In this document: positions 9,080 through 17,405 of the stretch, one piece after another
How positions within the stretch are numbered: the stretch's first letter is position 1
Layout of the letters: each line of letters starts with the position of its first letter
DNA from: Rhodococcus_F sp040656415
Lineage (GTDB): Bacteria; Actinomycetota; Actinomycetes; Mycobacteriales; Mycobacteriaceae
Assembly (NCBI RefSeq): GCF_040656415.1
Contig: NZ_JBFAMC010000001.1
Location: 558,001-622,000, forward strand
Direction: 5' to 3'
Length of the DNA: 64,000 nt
Position numbers and translations under genes: made by a program
Notes under the pieces: model-generated
Told to the model about the DNA's origin: nothing
The model's input: only the letters and a program-made list of their open reading frames with translations
Databases searched by the model: none

Positions 9080-9604
9080 TCACCCGAGCCGGAGATGTCC
9101 GTGGAGATGGTGGGTGAGCGGCGTCAGATCGTGCGCCATCCAAAGGTCGTAGGTGAGGTCACCCCCGCGCACCGACAGTTGCCGTCGAACGCTGTACACA
9201 GGCTTGGCGTCCGGTGACGCGCTCAGCGCCAGCATGGTCAGTTCGATGGTTCGGTCGCGGATCTGACCTCGATGGATCTCGGTGAATCCGGTGGGCTGGG
9301 CGATCAGTAGTTCGGCCTCGTTCTCGGCGACCAGTCGGAGATAGCCCGACTCGGTATGCAGAGGTCGACGACTCTCGAGCTCCCATGTGCGGGAACGGTA
9401 CTCCAGGAACGGTTTGCCAGTCGGCGTGAGTTCGATCTCTTCGGTGTAGGCGAAGTCGTCGATGGTTGGGTAGGCGCCCTCGCCCGCGCCGCGCCAGCGG
9501 CCAACGAACGGCACCAGGGCAGCCGGCACCTCGGGTTGAGGCGGAAGAGCCGAAACGGGCGTCGCAGTCGCGTGCATCGGTGTGCTACCAGGATTCTGAT
9601 CCAT
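9080..9604 (-). CDS. Nitrobindin-like heme-binding beta-barrel protein
   Basis: The 174-residue protein has the signature GRWRGAGEG (G-x-W-x-G-x-G) near residue 35 and a C-terminal MAHDLTPLTHHLHGHLR stretch, where family members place the heme-coordinating histidine. Nitrobindins bind ferric heme in a ten-strand barrel and are linked to NO and peroxynitrite chemistry. ATG 9604 is well supported by GGAGG seven nucleotides upstream. The first 25 residues are a Pro/Ala-rich extension with no signal-peptide pattern, so the protein is probably cytosolic. Confidence 0.85.
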   Translation of the reverse strand: MDQNPGSTPMHATATPVSALPPQPEVPAALVPFVGRWRGAGEGAYPTIDDFAYTEEIELTPTGKPFLEYRSRTWELESRRPLHTESGYLRLVAENEAELLIAQPTGFTEIHRGQIRDRTIELTMLALSASPDAKPVYSVRRQLSVRGGDLTYDLWMAHDLTPLTHHLHGHLRLG

Positions 9605-9699
9605 GAGTTACCTCCGCGGATTCACGGTACTCGTCCGCGGCGTTGGTGGACACTTTCGATTGAGGTGCTCTGGTACGTGCCTGATGTGCCGGTCGGCAT

Positions 9700-9711
9700 T
9701 ACCTTCAAAGC
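9700..9711 (+). promoter_or_regulatory. Candidate -10 of a leaderless transcript (arcA)
   Basis: TACCTT at 9700-9705 and a six-nucleotide spacer CAAAGC precede the arcA ATG at 9712. No ribosome-binding site is seen. Confidence 0.5.
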
Positions 9712-10929
9712 ATGAACGTGTCCGCATCGGCGCCACTGGGGGTCAATACAGAAGTTGGGCGGCTCCGCGCCGCACTCTTGCATCGGCCCGGAGACGAACT
9801 GAAACGGTTGACGCCCCGCAACAACGACCAACTGCTCTTCGACGGACTGCCCTGGGTCGATCGTGCGCAGGAAGAACACGATGCGTTCGCCGACGTCCTG
9901 CGGAGCCGAGGTGTCGAGGTGCTGCTGCTGTCGGATCTGGTCACCGAGACCCTCGGTACGAGTGGGGCGGCCCGCATGCAGGGGATAGGGGCGGCCGTAG
10001 ACCCCCGGAAACTTGGCCACGCTCTCGCTTCGGAACTGGCCACCCACTTGCGGAGCCTTCCCGCACAGGAACTGTCGACCATCCTCACAGCAGGTATGAC
10101 CTTCGACGAACTTCCGGCCGCGGCCACCACGGCATCACTGGTTCGCCGCATGCATCATGGCGGTGACTTCGTGATCGACCCCCTACCCAATCTGCTGTTC
10201 ACTCGGGACTCGTCGTTCTGGATCGGCCCGCGCGTCGCCATAACGTCATTGGCGCTTCCCGCTCGGGTCCGTGAAACGTCGCTGACGGACATGATCTACG
10301 CTCACCATCCGCGTTTCCGCGGTGCCCGGCGAGCCTACGAATCCCACACGGCCCCCGTCGAAGGCGGTGACGTCCTGCTTCTCGCTCCCGGTGTGCTTGC
10401 CGTCGGGGTGGGAGAGCGTACAACCCCGGCGGGTGCCGAGGCGTTGGCGCGCAGCGTCTTCGAGGACGAGTTGGCGCACACCGTGCTTGTAGTGCCCATC
10501 GAGCAGTCGAGAGCCTCGATGCACCTCGACACCGTGTGCACGATGGTCGATCAGGATGCCGTCGTGATGTATCCCGCGGTCCAGGACTCGCTGTCGGCGT
10601 TCACCATTCACCGCGAGGACAAGGGCGTGTCGATCCGGGGAGCAGAGCCGTTCCTGGTGGCCGCGGCCGAAGCAATGGGCATCGGCAAGCTGCGCGTTAT
10701 CGATACTGGCCTCGACAATGTCACTGCCGAACGCGAGCAGTGGGACGACGGGAACAACACGCTCGCGCTCGCACCAGGTGTCGTCGTTGCGTATGAGCGC
10801 AACGTCGAGACCAATGCCCGACTCGAGGCGTCGGGCATCGAGGTGCTTCGGATCGCAGGGTCGGAACTCGGTTCCGGGCGAGGCGGCCCCCGCTGCATGT
10901 CCTGCCCGGTCGCCCGAGACTCGCTGTAG
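9712..10929 (+). CDS. arcA: Arginine deiminase
   Basis: The enzyme hydrolyses L-arginine to citrulline and ammonia. The 405-residue length matches the family, as do its guanidine-modifying landmarks: LLHRPGDELKRLTP near the N-terminus, NLLFTRDSSFWIG with the catalytic acidic residue, EGGDVLLL, ASMHLDTVCTMVD with the catalytic His, and the C-terminal RCMSCPVARD with the nucleophilic Cys. No arcB, arcC or arcD lies beside it, so it is not a complete fermentative arc operon here. A role in arginine use, acid tolerance or ammonia supply is inference. It is divergent from the nitrobindin gene. Confidence 0.95.
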   Translation: MNVSASAPLGVNTEVGRLRAALLHRPGDELKRLTPRNNDQLLFDGLPWVDRAQEEHDAFADVLRSRGVEVLLLSDLVTETLGTSGAARMQGIGAAVDPRKLGHALASELATHLRSLPAQELSTILTAGMTFDELPAAATTASLVRRMHHGGDFVIDPLPNLLFTRDSSFWIGPRVAITSLALPARVRETSLTDMIYAHHPRFRGARRAYESHTAPVEGGDVLLLAPGVLAVGVGERTTPAGAEALARSVFEDELAHTVLVVPIEQSRASMHLDTVCTMVDQDAVVMYPAVQDSLSAFTIHREDKGVSIRGAEPFLVAAAEAMGIGKLRVIDTGLDNVTAEREQWDDGNNTLALAPGVVVAYERNVETNARLEASGIEVLRIAGSELGSGRGGPRCMSCPVARDSL

Positions 10930-11100
10930 AGCGGTCGCCGGTTCTTCGTCCCCGGTATCGGAGCGTTGCGTGAGGAGCGGCCGGCGATCTTCGACGGGGG
11001 TCCTACGATCAGGGGGCATTGACACTCAATTGGTTTCGGTTGCAGTGCCGTGGTCTGTCTGCAGGCTCCTGAACCGCTCGGGAACTTCAGGCGCGCCGCG

Positions 11101-11448
11101 CTAGAGGACTTCGCCTACCCGTGTGGCCGGGCGTGCGAGGACGGTGCCCTTGTCCGTCACCACGATCGGCCGCTCGATGAGAATGGGATTGTCCACCATC
11201 GCCTTCAGCAGTTCGTCCTCGGATGCTTGCGCGAGCCCGAGTTCCTTGTAGGCGGCCTCCCTCTTGCGGATCGCCTCGCTGGGCTTCAACCCGGCATCGT
11301 CGAGAAGTTTCCGCAATCCGTCCTTGGACGGAGGAGTTTCGAGATACTTCACGATCGTTGGCTCGATGCCCGCGTCCCGAATCAATCCGAGGACGGTTCG
11401 AGACGTGTTGCATCGCTGGTTGTGATAGATGGTTGCGCTGTTGGCCAT
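11101..11448 (-). CDS. arsC: ArsC-family (glutaredoxin-type) arsenate reductase-like protein
   Basis: The 115-residue protein begins IYHNQRCNTSR, matching the E. coli plasmid-type ArsC active site in which the Cys near residue 12 attacks arsenate; later arginines (LIERPIVV, ARPATRVGEV) sit where family members have substrate-binding Arg residues. Members reduce arsenate using glutathione or glutaredoxin, or are ArsC/YffB relatives of unknown role. Actinobacteria lack glutathione, so the electron donor is an open question. No ars operon genes flank it. ATG 11448 is chosen; ATG 11457 adds three residues. The 171 nt between arcA and this gene hold nothing I recognise. Confidence 0.85.
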   Translation of the reverse strand: MANSATIYHNQRCNTSRTVLGLIRDAGIEPTIVKYLETPPSKDGLRKLLDDAGLKPSEAIRKREAAYKELGLAQASEDELLKAMVDNPILIERPIVVTDKGTVLARPATRVGEVL

Positions 11449-11542
11449 GCCCGACATTCTGGCACCAGTGGAACAAATGCGCCTGCGGGAACGCTGCAGT
11501 ATCGGGCAAGAGCAAAATCGGGACGATACAGGGAGATCGATC

Positions 11543-12226
11543 ATGGCCGAGCAAACGACGAACACCGCGCGCCGCATCGTTATTGCGGGAGGGCACGGGA
11601 AGATCGCCCGCAAACTGATCAAGCTGCTGAGCGCTCGCGGCGACCGGGCTGTCGCGCTGATCCGCAATCCGGACCATGAAGAGGAAGTCGCCGCGCTAGG
11701 TGCCGAACCGTTGCTGCTCGATCTCGAGTCGGTCGGTGTCGACGAAGTTGCTCAGGCACTTGTCGGTGCCGACGCCGCAGTGTTCGCCGCAGGTGCGGGA
11801 CCCGGCAGTGGTGCGGAGCGCAAGGACACCGTCGATCGAGGGGCGGCAGTCCTCTTCGCCGATGCCGCCGAATCCGCAGGTGTACGCCGTTTCGTCCAGG
11901 TCAGTAGTTTCGGCGCGGGGGAACCGATCCCGGACGGAATGGACGATGTCTTTGCCGCTTACCTTGCAGCAAAGACATCTGCGGAGGAGGATCTTCGGGT
12001 TCGCACGCACCTCGACTGGACGATTCTGCGCCCCGGCACTCTCATCGACGACGATCCGACCGGGAGTGTCGCACTTACCGAACCACCGCTCGAAGCCGGT
12101 TCCGTAACCCGCTCGGACGTGGCCGCTGTGATCATGGCTCTGCTCGACGCTCCGGAGACTGCGCACAAGACGCTGATGCTCACGTCCGGACCGACGCCGG
12201 TCGCGGAGGCGGTTGCAGCGTTGTAG
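11543..12226 (+). CDS. NAD(P)-binding protein of the atypical SDR (NmrA/YwnB-like) group
   Basis: The 227-residue Rossmann protein starts RIVIAGGHGKIARKLIKLL with a G-x-x-G-x-x-A/G dinucleotide-binding loop, continues VQVSSFGAGEP at the catalytic serine position, and has YLAAKTSAEEDLR with a Tyr-x-x-x-Lys pattern. These atypical SDRs act as NAD(P)H sensors or as epimerase and quinone reductase-like enzymes; the substrate is unknown. GGGAG lies about eight nucleotides before ATG 11543. A short sequence duplication covers its stop codon. Confidence 0.85.
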   Translation: MAEQTTNTARRIVIAGGHGKIARKLIKLLSARGDRAVALIRNPDHEEEVAALGAEPLLLDLESVGVDEVAQALVGADAAVFAAGAGPGSGAERKDTVDRGAAVLFADAAESAGVRRFVQVSSFGAGEPIPDGMDDVFAAYLAAKTSAEEDLRVRTHLDWTILRPGTLIDDDPTGSVALTEPPLEAGSVTRSDVAAVIMALLDAPETAHKTLMLTSGPTPVAEAVAAL

Positions 12227-12255
12227 CCACTGCTGCCGTCGCAGCGTTGTAGCCA
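12215..12255 (+). repeat. Short direct duplication spanning a stop codon
   Basis: GCAGCGTTGTAGCCA occurs at 12215-12229 and again at 12241-12255, a 26-nt period with partial similarity in between. The first copy contains the stop codon of the upstream gene. Confidence 0.8.
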
Positions 12256-12322
12256 TTGCCGCACCGCTGCCCGGCGAACTACTGTCTGATACAGAGCCTG
12301 CAACAAGGAGGTGCCATCGGCC

Positions 12323-12685
12323 GTGCACATCGATATCGATCACGACTCGTCGACTGCCCCATTCGACCAATTGCGCCTGCAGATCATCGAACAGGTACGC
12401 AGCGGGCAGTTGATCGCGGGAACCAAGATCCCTACCGTTCGTGCGCTTGCCGTCGAGGTGGGACTTGCGCCGAACACAGTTGCCAAGGCATATCGGGAAC
12501 TCGGTGAAGAGGGTGTCATCGAAACGCGCGGCAAGCAGGGCACTTTCATTGCTGCGGGCGGGGACCCGATCCGAACCGGGGCGGAGAAAGCCGCGACGAT
12601 GTATGTGCGTGAACTGCGACATGTGGGGATTTCCGACGAGGAAATACTCGGTTTCGTGCGATCCGCTCTCCGGGGTGCCGAATGA
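12323..12685 (+). CDS. GntR/YtrA-type transcriptional regulator
   Basis: This 120-residue regulator is a winged-helix GntR domain (about residues 14-80; PFDQLRLQIIEQVRSGQL, then LAVEVGLAPNTVAKAYRELG, then IETRGKQGTFI) with only a short C-terminal helix, the layout of the YtrA subgroup that often controls transporters. GTG 12323 is preferred because AAGGAGGTG ends nine nucleotides before it; GTG 12311 would sit inside that site. The following DoxX gene has its own promoter signals, so they need not be one operon. The effector is unknown. Confidence 0.88.
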   Translation: MHIDIDHDSSTAPFDQLRLQIIEQVRSGQLIAGTKIPTVRALAVEVGLAPNTVAKAYRELGEEGVIETRGKQGTFIAAGGDPIRTGAEKAATMYVRELRHVGISDEEILGFVRSALRGAE

Positions 12686-12704
12686 CGTAGAACCTGGCCG
12701 AAGA

Positions 12705-12710
12705 TACAAT
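12705..12710 (+). promoter_or_regulatory. Candidate -10 for the DoxX gene
   Basis: TACAAT at 12705-12710 is close to the actinobacterial -10 consensus and lies 33 nt before the ATG at 12744, leaving room for the GGAAGG ribosome-binding site. No convincing -35 element is visible. Confidence 0.5.
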
Positions 12711-12743
12711 TTCGCAGGATTCTTCGGAAGGCAGGTGCCCGGT

Positions 12744-13175
12744 ATGGGTTCCCCACTTTTTAGCAATCTAGCTCTCCTGATCGCGCGCATCGGACTCGGA
12801 GTCGTCTTCATCGCGCACGGCTGGCAGAAATTCTTCGACAACGGGGTGCGGGTAACACAGGAGGGGTTCGCCCAGATGGGCATTCCATTTCCTGAGATTT
12901 CGGCAGTCGCTGCTGCTGTGATCGAACTCGTTGGTGGATTTGCGCTTCTCGTCGGTGTGCTGACGCCGGTTGCGGGAATCCTGCTGTTCCTCGTGATGCT
13001 CGGCGCGATGATGCTGGTCCACGTGGAAAACGGCGTGTTCGTCACAGACGGCGGATATGAACTCGTCGTCGCGCTGGGGGTCGGATCATTGCTCATCGCC
13101 GCGGTCGGTGCCGGGAAGATCAGCGTTGACGGTCTTCTCGGGAAGGGTTCAGGATGGGTCAAATCCGCAGCGTAA
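12744..13175 (+). CDS. DoxX-family membrane protein
   Basis: A 143-residue protein with four hydrophobic segments, beginning LLIARIGLGVVFIAHGWQKF, the family hallmark (helix ending in H-G-x-x-K). DoxX proteins are small inner-membrane proteins; in mycobacteria one member forms a complex with superoxide dismutase and a rhodanese-like exporter, but no such partners are nearby. GGAAGG upstream supports the ATG. A second DoxX gene lies at 31275-31769; the two differ in length and sequence. Confidence 0.87.
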   Translation: MGSPLFSNLALLIARIGLGVVFIAHGWQKFFDNGVRVTQEGFAQMGIPFPEISAVAAAVIELVGGFALLVGVLTPVAGILLFLVMLGAMMLVHVENGVFVTDGGYELVVALGVGSLLIAAVGAGKISVDGLLGKGSGWVKSAA

Positions 13176-13258
13176 TGATGACGCGAAGAAGATTTGGCCG
13201 AGTCTGTGGCTTCGCTTCGGTTTGCTTTTACCCTCAGGATTGACCAACGTAGTCGCAC

Positions 13259-14881
13259 ATGGCAACTAATACTGATCTGCCGGCAAGAGATTCCGAGTCT
13301 GCCGACGCATCGGTCGCCGGGGGGCGTGCGAGGATCGGTAATCGCACCGATTACGCCGTCTTCTCCGTCGCCGCCGTCGCGGTCTCGGCATTCGTCGTCT
13401 GGGGCTTGGTGGCGCCCGACAGCCTCGATAGCGCCGCAGGCACGGCGCTCGACTGGCTGGTCACCGATATGGGTTGGCTGTTCGTCCTGTCGGCGAGTGC
13501 TTTCGTCTTGTTCTCACTGTGGCTCGCGGTGAGCAAGTTCGGGCGGATCCCGCTCGGAAAGGACGGGGAGCGACCCGAGTTCCGGACGGTCAGCTGGATC
13601 GCAATGATGTTCAGCGCCGGAATGGGCATCGGGCTCATGTTCTACGGTGTGGCCGAGCCGCTGTCGCACTACGTCTCTCCCCCTCCCGGTACCGAGGGCG
13701 GTATCGGAACTGCAATGGCCACAACCATGTTCCACTGGAGTCTGCATCCATGGGCCATGTACGCAGTCGTAGGGCTGGCGATCGCTTACGGAACATACCG
13801 CAAGGGCCGCAATCAACTGTTCAGCTCAACGTTCATTCCGCTACTCGGACGCCGTGCCGAGGGTCCGCTCGGCAAGTTCATCGACGTGCTCGCGATCTTC
13901 GCGACCTTGTTCGGCACCGCCGCATCGCTCGGTCTCGGAGTACTACAGATCGGGTCGGGGTTCGAGGTCGTCGGGTGGTTGTCGCAAGCCGGAACCTTTT
14001 TGCTGATCACCATCGTCGCCCTGCTCACGCTGGCCTTCGTCGCGTCTGCGGTATCTGGTGTCGCGAAGGGAATTCAGTGGCTCTCCAACATCAATATGGT
14101 GCTTGCCGCGGCCCTCGCCCTGTTCGTGTTCGTCCTCGGTCCGACGGTTCTGATCCTCAACCTGCTGCCGACGACAATCGGTGCCTACACTGCGGAACTG
14201 GCGCAGATGTCGGCGCGTAGCGGAGCGACAGGAAGCGCGGAGGCCGGTGAATGGCTGTCTTCGTGGACCATCTTCTACTGGGCGTGGTGGATCTCGTGGA
14301 CCCCCTTCGTCGGGCTGTTTCTGGCGCGCATCAGCCGCGGCCGGAGCATCAGGCAGTTCGTGGTCGGCGTAATCGTGGTTCCGAGCGTTGTCAGCCTCCT
14401 CTGGTTCGCGATATTCGGCGGTGCCGGCATCGATGAGCAACGAGGTGGAATCGACATCGCCGGGCAGAGTACGACTGAGGGGCAGTTGTTCGCGGTGCTC
14501 GAGCACCTACCGCTCACCGGCATCTCCTCGGTCCTGGTGATGCTGCTGGTCGCGATCTTCTTCGTCGCGGGCGCCGACGCTGCTTCCGTAGTGATGGGTA
14601 CGCTGTCGCAACGTGGCGCCCTCGACCCGCAGCGCTGGGTGGTTGTCTTCTGGGGTGTGCTCACCGGCGGGGTGGCCGCACTCCTCCTGTGGACCGGCGG
14701 CGGCGCTGCGCTCTCAGGACTTCAGACGATGACGATCATTGCGGCGGCCCCGTTCGTCGTCGTCATGATCGGCCTGTGTCTGTCTCTCTACAAGGATCTC
14801 GCCAGCGATCCGCTGATCGTGGAGGAAAAGAAGATTCGCGAAGCTGCGGCACGGAGTCGCCGGGAAAGGTCGTCCGGCTAG
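13259..14881 (+). CDS. BCCT-family osmolyte transporter
   Basis: A 540-residue, twelve-helix betaine/choline/carnitine transporter. Diagnostic segments are FSAGMGIGLMFYGVAEP (glycine-rich third helix) and the helix-8 block with FYWAWWISWTPFVGLF followed by ARISRGRSIRQF. The family takes up glycine betaine, choline or carnitine with sodium or protons, often under osmotic control; the short C-terminal tail is Arg/Lys-rich, as in osmosensing members. The substrate cannot be fixed from sequence. A strong hairpin lies after the stop. No betaine synthesis genes are adjacent. Confidence 0.93.
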   Translation: MATNTDLPARDSESADASVAGGRARIGNRTDYAVFSVAAVAVSAFVVWGLVAPDSLDSAAGTALDWLVTDMGWLFVLSASAFVLFSLWLAVSKFGRIPLGKDGERPEFRTVSWIAMMFSAGMGIGLMFYGVAEPLSHYVSPPPGTEGGIGTAMATTMFHWSLHPWAMYAVVGLAIAYGTYRKGRNQLFSSTFIPLLGRRAEGPLGKFIDVLAIFATLFGTAASLGLGVLQIGSGFEVVGWLSQAGTFLLITIVALLTLAFVASAVSGVAKGIQWLSNINMVLAAALALFVFVLGPTVLILNLLPTTIGAYTAELAQMSARSGATGSAEAGEWLSSWTIFYWAWWISWTPFVGLFLARISRGRSIRQFVVGVIVVPSVVSLLWFAIFGGAGIDEQRGGIDIAGQSTTEGQLFAVLEHLPLTGISSVLVMLLVAIFFVAGADAASVVMGTLSQRGALDPQRWVVVFWGVLTGGVAALLLWTGGGAALSGLQTMTIIAAAPFVVVMIGLCLSLYKDLASDPLIVEEKKIREAAARSRRERSSG

Positions 14882-14907
14882 AGGGTTCGACTGGAAATTC
14901 ATTCGGC

Positions 14908-14940
14908 AAGCCGCCCGGTGTCCTACAGACCGGGCGGCTT
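14908..14940 (+). terminator. Hairpin terminator between convergent genes
   Basis: AAGCCGCCCGGT at 14908-14919 pairs perfectly with ACCGGGCGGCTT at 14929-14940 around a 9-nt loop. It lies between the BCCT gene stop and the convergent pmt stop and could serve both. A U-tract is lacking, as is common in actinobacteria. Confidence 0.8.
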
Positions 14941-14967
14941 GGTGCTTCCTGGCTCAGCGCCGACCGC

Positions 14968-16530
14968 TCAGCGCCAACTCGGAAGCCACAGTTGATGCTG
15001 CCAAGTCTCCGGGGTAATGGGGAGCGCTGTGAGTATCGGCCACAGCCAGACGAAATTGGCGACGACGAGACCCACGTAGAGACAGACGGCAAGCAGTCCG
15101 GTGCCACGCCGCTCGAACGACGCCCGTGAACTGCCCAGAACATCGCGCAGTACCAGGGCGAAACCCATCACCATGAACGGTGCCATCGGCACCGCATAGA
15201 AGTAGTACATCTGACGATCCAGGGTGATCAGCCACGGGAGAAACCCGGCGCCGTACGCGGTGAGGACGGTCGCGTAGCGCCAATCCCTGCCCACAACGGC
15301 CCTCCACAGGGCCCATGCGAGCATTGGTAGCGCCAGCCACCACATTGCGGGCGTCCCGACGAGCATGATGGCCTTGACGCAGCTGGATGCGTTGCAGCCG
15401 GTGACTTGCTCACCCTCGGCGAAGTAATACAACATCGGGCGCAGGCCCATCGGCCACGTCCACGGCTTGGACTCCCACGGGTGATGGTTGCCTGCCGAGT
15501 TGGTGAGACCCTCGTGGAATTCGAGGACATTGCCGCTGTAGTACCACAGTGACCGCAATGCGCCGGGCACGAACGACCAGAAACCGCCCGTGCCGATCTG
15601 ATTTCCCACCGCGTACCGGTCGATGCTGGTTTCACTGGCGAACCACGGCCAGTAGCTCGCGAGGTAGACGAACAGTGGAACAACGACGAGTGCGTACAAC
15701 GCAGGGCCGATGTCCCGGAGAGCGGTACCGAACCACGGGCGCCGCACCCCGTACGCGCGGCGGGCGGACAAGTCGAACGCCACGCTGAGCAGACCGAAGA
15801 ACACGATGAAGTACAGCCCCGACCACTTCGTGGCGCACGCCAGGCCGAGCATGATGCCGGCGCCGAAACGCCACCACCGCACGCCCAGTCGTGGCCCCCA
15901 ATCGGTGTCCTCGATCCGTCCTTCGGCGTAGACGCGTGCCATGCGCTCTCGCATCTGGTCACGGTCGACGACGAGGCAACCGAGAGCGGCAACGACGAAG
16001 AGCGCCAGGAAGATGTCGAGCATGCCCAGCCGCGAGGAGACGAAAGTGACGCCGTCGGCGATCAACAGGATCCCCGCGAAGGCGCCGATCAAAGTGGATC
16101 GGGTAAGGCGCCTGACTATGCGGATCACCAGCAGGATCATGATCGTTCCCGCAACGGCGGACGCGAATCGCCAGCCCCAGCCGTTGTAACCGAAGATCGC
16201 CTCTCCGATCGCGATCAGCTGCTTGCCGATAGGTGGATGCACCACCAGGCCGTAGGCGGGGTTGTCCTCGATCCATTCCCCACCGGTCAGCACTTGCCAT
16301 GCCTGAGGCACGTAGTGCTTCTCGTCGAATACCGGGGTGCCCGCGTCGGTGGGGTAGCCGAGCATCACGAATCGGGTTATCGCCGCGATCGCGGTGACGA
16401 ACAGCGTCACCACCCAGCCTCGGGCTCGGTCCACGGGACCGTAGTCGGGGGGCGGGACCAAGGGAGCTGGACTGACCATGATCCGCTGTCGTGCGGAGGG
16501 CGTCGGTCGGTCGTCCGTCCACGTCGTCAC
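14968..16530 (-). CDS. pmt: Polyprenyl-phosphate-mannose--protein O-mannosyltransferase
   Basis: A 520-residue GT39 membrane enzyme that mannosylates Ser/Thr of proteins exported through Sec. The first extracytoplasmic loop has PVFDEKHYVPQA with the catalytic Asp-Glu pair, followed by VHPPIGKQLIAIGE; about ten hydrophobic helices follow, including the YYFYAVPMAPFMVMGF segment near the C-terminus. This matches the Rv1002c position beside rsmI in mycobacteria. Start GTG 16530 has TACGAT exactly six nucleotides upstream and no ribosome-binding site, so the transcript is probably leaderless. Confidence 0.93.
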   Translation of the reverse strand: MTTWTDDRPTPSARQRIMVSPAPLVPPPDYGPVDRARGWVVTLFVTAIAAITRFVMLGYPTDAGTPVFDEKHYVPQAWQVLTGGEWIEDNPAYGLVVHPPIGKQLIAIGEAIFGYNGWGWRFASAVAGTIMILLVIRIVRRLTRSTLIGAFAGILLIADGVTFVSSRLGMLDIFLALFVVAALGCLVVDRDQMRERMARVYAEGRIEDTDWGPRLGVRWWRFGAGIMLGLACATKWSGLYFIVFFGLLSVAFDLSARRAYGVRRPWFGTALRDIGPALYALVVVPLFVYLASYWPWFASETSIDRYAVGNQIGTGGFWSFVPGALRSLWYYSGNVLEFHEGLTNSAGNHHPWESKPWTWPMGLRPMLYYFAEGEQVTGCNASSCVKAIMLVGTPAMWWLALPMLAWALWRAVVGRDWRYATVLTAYGAGFLPWLITLDRQMYYFYAVPMAPFMVMGFALVLRDVLGSSRASFERRGTGLLAVCLYVGLVVANFVWLWPILTALPITPETWQHQLWLPSWR

Positions 16531-16536
16531 ACGACG

Positions 16537-16546
16537 ATCGTAGGCT
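16537..16546. promoter_or_regulatory. Overlapping divergent -10 elements (pmt / rsmI)
   Basis: On the minus strand TACGAT (16542-16537) lies six nucleotides before the pmt GTG; on the plus strand TAGGCT (16541-16546) lies seven before the rsmI ATG. They share the central TA at 16541-16542. Only 23 nt separate the two start codons, so both transcripts would be leaderless and compete for the same DNA. Confidence 0.55.
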
Positions 16547-16553
16547 GTGGGTC

Positions 16554-17405
16554 ATGAACGGTCGTCTCGTGCTAGCCGCAACGCCGATGGGGGATGTGGG
16601 TGACGCCTCACCGAGGCTGCGAAAGGCGCTGGAAACGGCTGACATCGTCGCGGCGGAAGACACCCGACGCACCAAGGCGCTGGCGAATGCGCTCGACGTA
16701 ACCATCACCGGGAAGATCGTCAGCTTCTACGACCAGGTGGAGATCGCCAGGCTGCCCGCTCTCGTCGCGGATGTGGCATCCGGCAAGACAGTGCTCCTCG
16801 TCACCGACGCCGGGATGCCATCGGTCAGCGACCCTGGATATCGGCTCGTGTCCGCTTGTGTCGCAGAGGATCTGGCGGTCACGTGCCTGCCTGGACCGTC
16901 GGCGGTGACGACGGCGCTTGCGTTGTCGGGGCTGCCGGTCGAGCGGTTCTGTTTCGACGGCTTCGCACCCCGGAAACGGGGTCAGCGCAAGACCTGGCTG
17001 GGGGAGCTGAAGACCGAACCGCGGGCATGTGTGTTCTTCGAGGCTCCGCACCGTCTGCCGGAATGCCTGGCCGATGCCGTGGACGTGCTCGGCGGCACGC
17101 GGCGTGCCGCCGTGTGCCGCGAACTGACCAAGACCTACGAGGAAGTGCGGCGCGGCACACTCGCTGAACTCGCTGACTGGGCCGAGGACGGTGTTCGTGG
17201 CGAGATAACGGTGGTACTCGAGGGTTCCAGTCCGGTGGCATCTGATCCGGCCGACCTCGTCGAGGAGGTCGAACGCCTTGTCGACGAGGGAACGCGGCTG
17301 AAGGACGCGTGCGCGCTCGTCGCCACGGCGGGTGTGCCGAAGCGGAAACTCTACGAAACGGTGCTGGCGTCGCGAAAGGCCAACTCTGAAGAGTCGAGCG
17401 GCTAA
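16554..17405 (+). CDS. rsmI: 16S rRNA (cytidine1402-2'-O)-methyltransferase
   Basis: The 283-residue tetrapyrrole-methylase-fold protein starts GRLVLAATPMGDVGDAS (usually TPIGNLxDxS), then has AAEDTRRTKALAN, VTDAGMPSVSDPG and CLPGPSAVTTALALSGLP, all RsmI landmarks. It methylates the ribose of C1402 in 16S rRNA. ATG 16554 is chosen over an upstream in-frame GTG because the protein family starts here. The stop overlaps the convergent DUF2786 gene stop. Confidence 0.93.
   Translation: MNGRLVLAATPMGDVGDASPRLRKALETADIVAAEDTRRTKALANALDVTITGKIVSFYDQVEIARLPALVADVASGKTVLLVTDAGMPSVSDPGYRLVSACVAEDLAVTCLPGPSAVTTALALSGLPVERFCFDGFAPRKRGQRKTWLGELKTEPRACVFFEAPHRLPECLADAVDVLGGTRRAAVCRELTKTYEEVRRGTLAELADWAEDGVRGEITVVLEGSSPVASDPADLVEEVERLVDEGTRLKDACALVATAGVPKRKLYETVLASRKANSEESSG

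Noticed and set aside
11696..13258. 520-codon antisense frame across the SDR, GntR and DoxX genes
   Set aside because: It spans three genes with good starts and domains; its product is Ser/Arg/Pro-rich without motifs.
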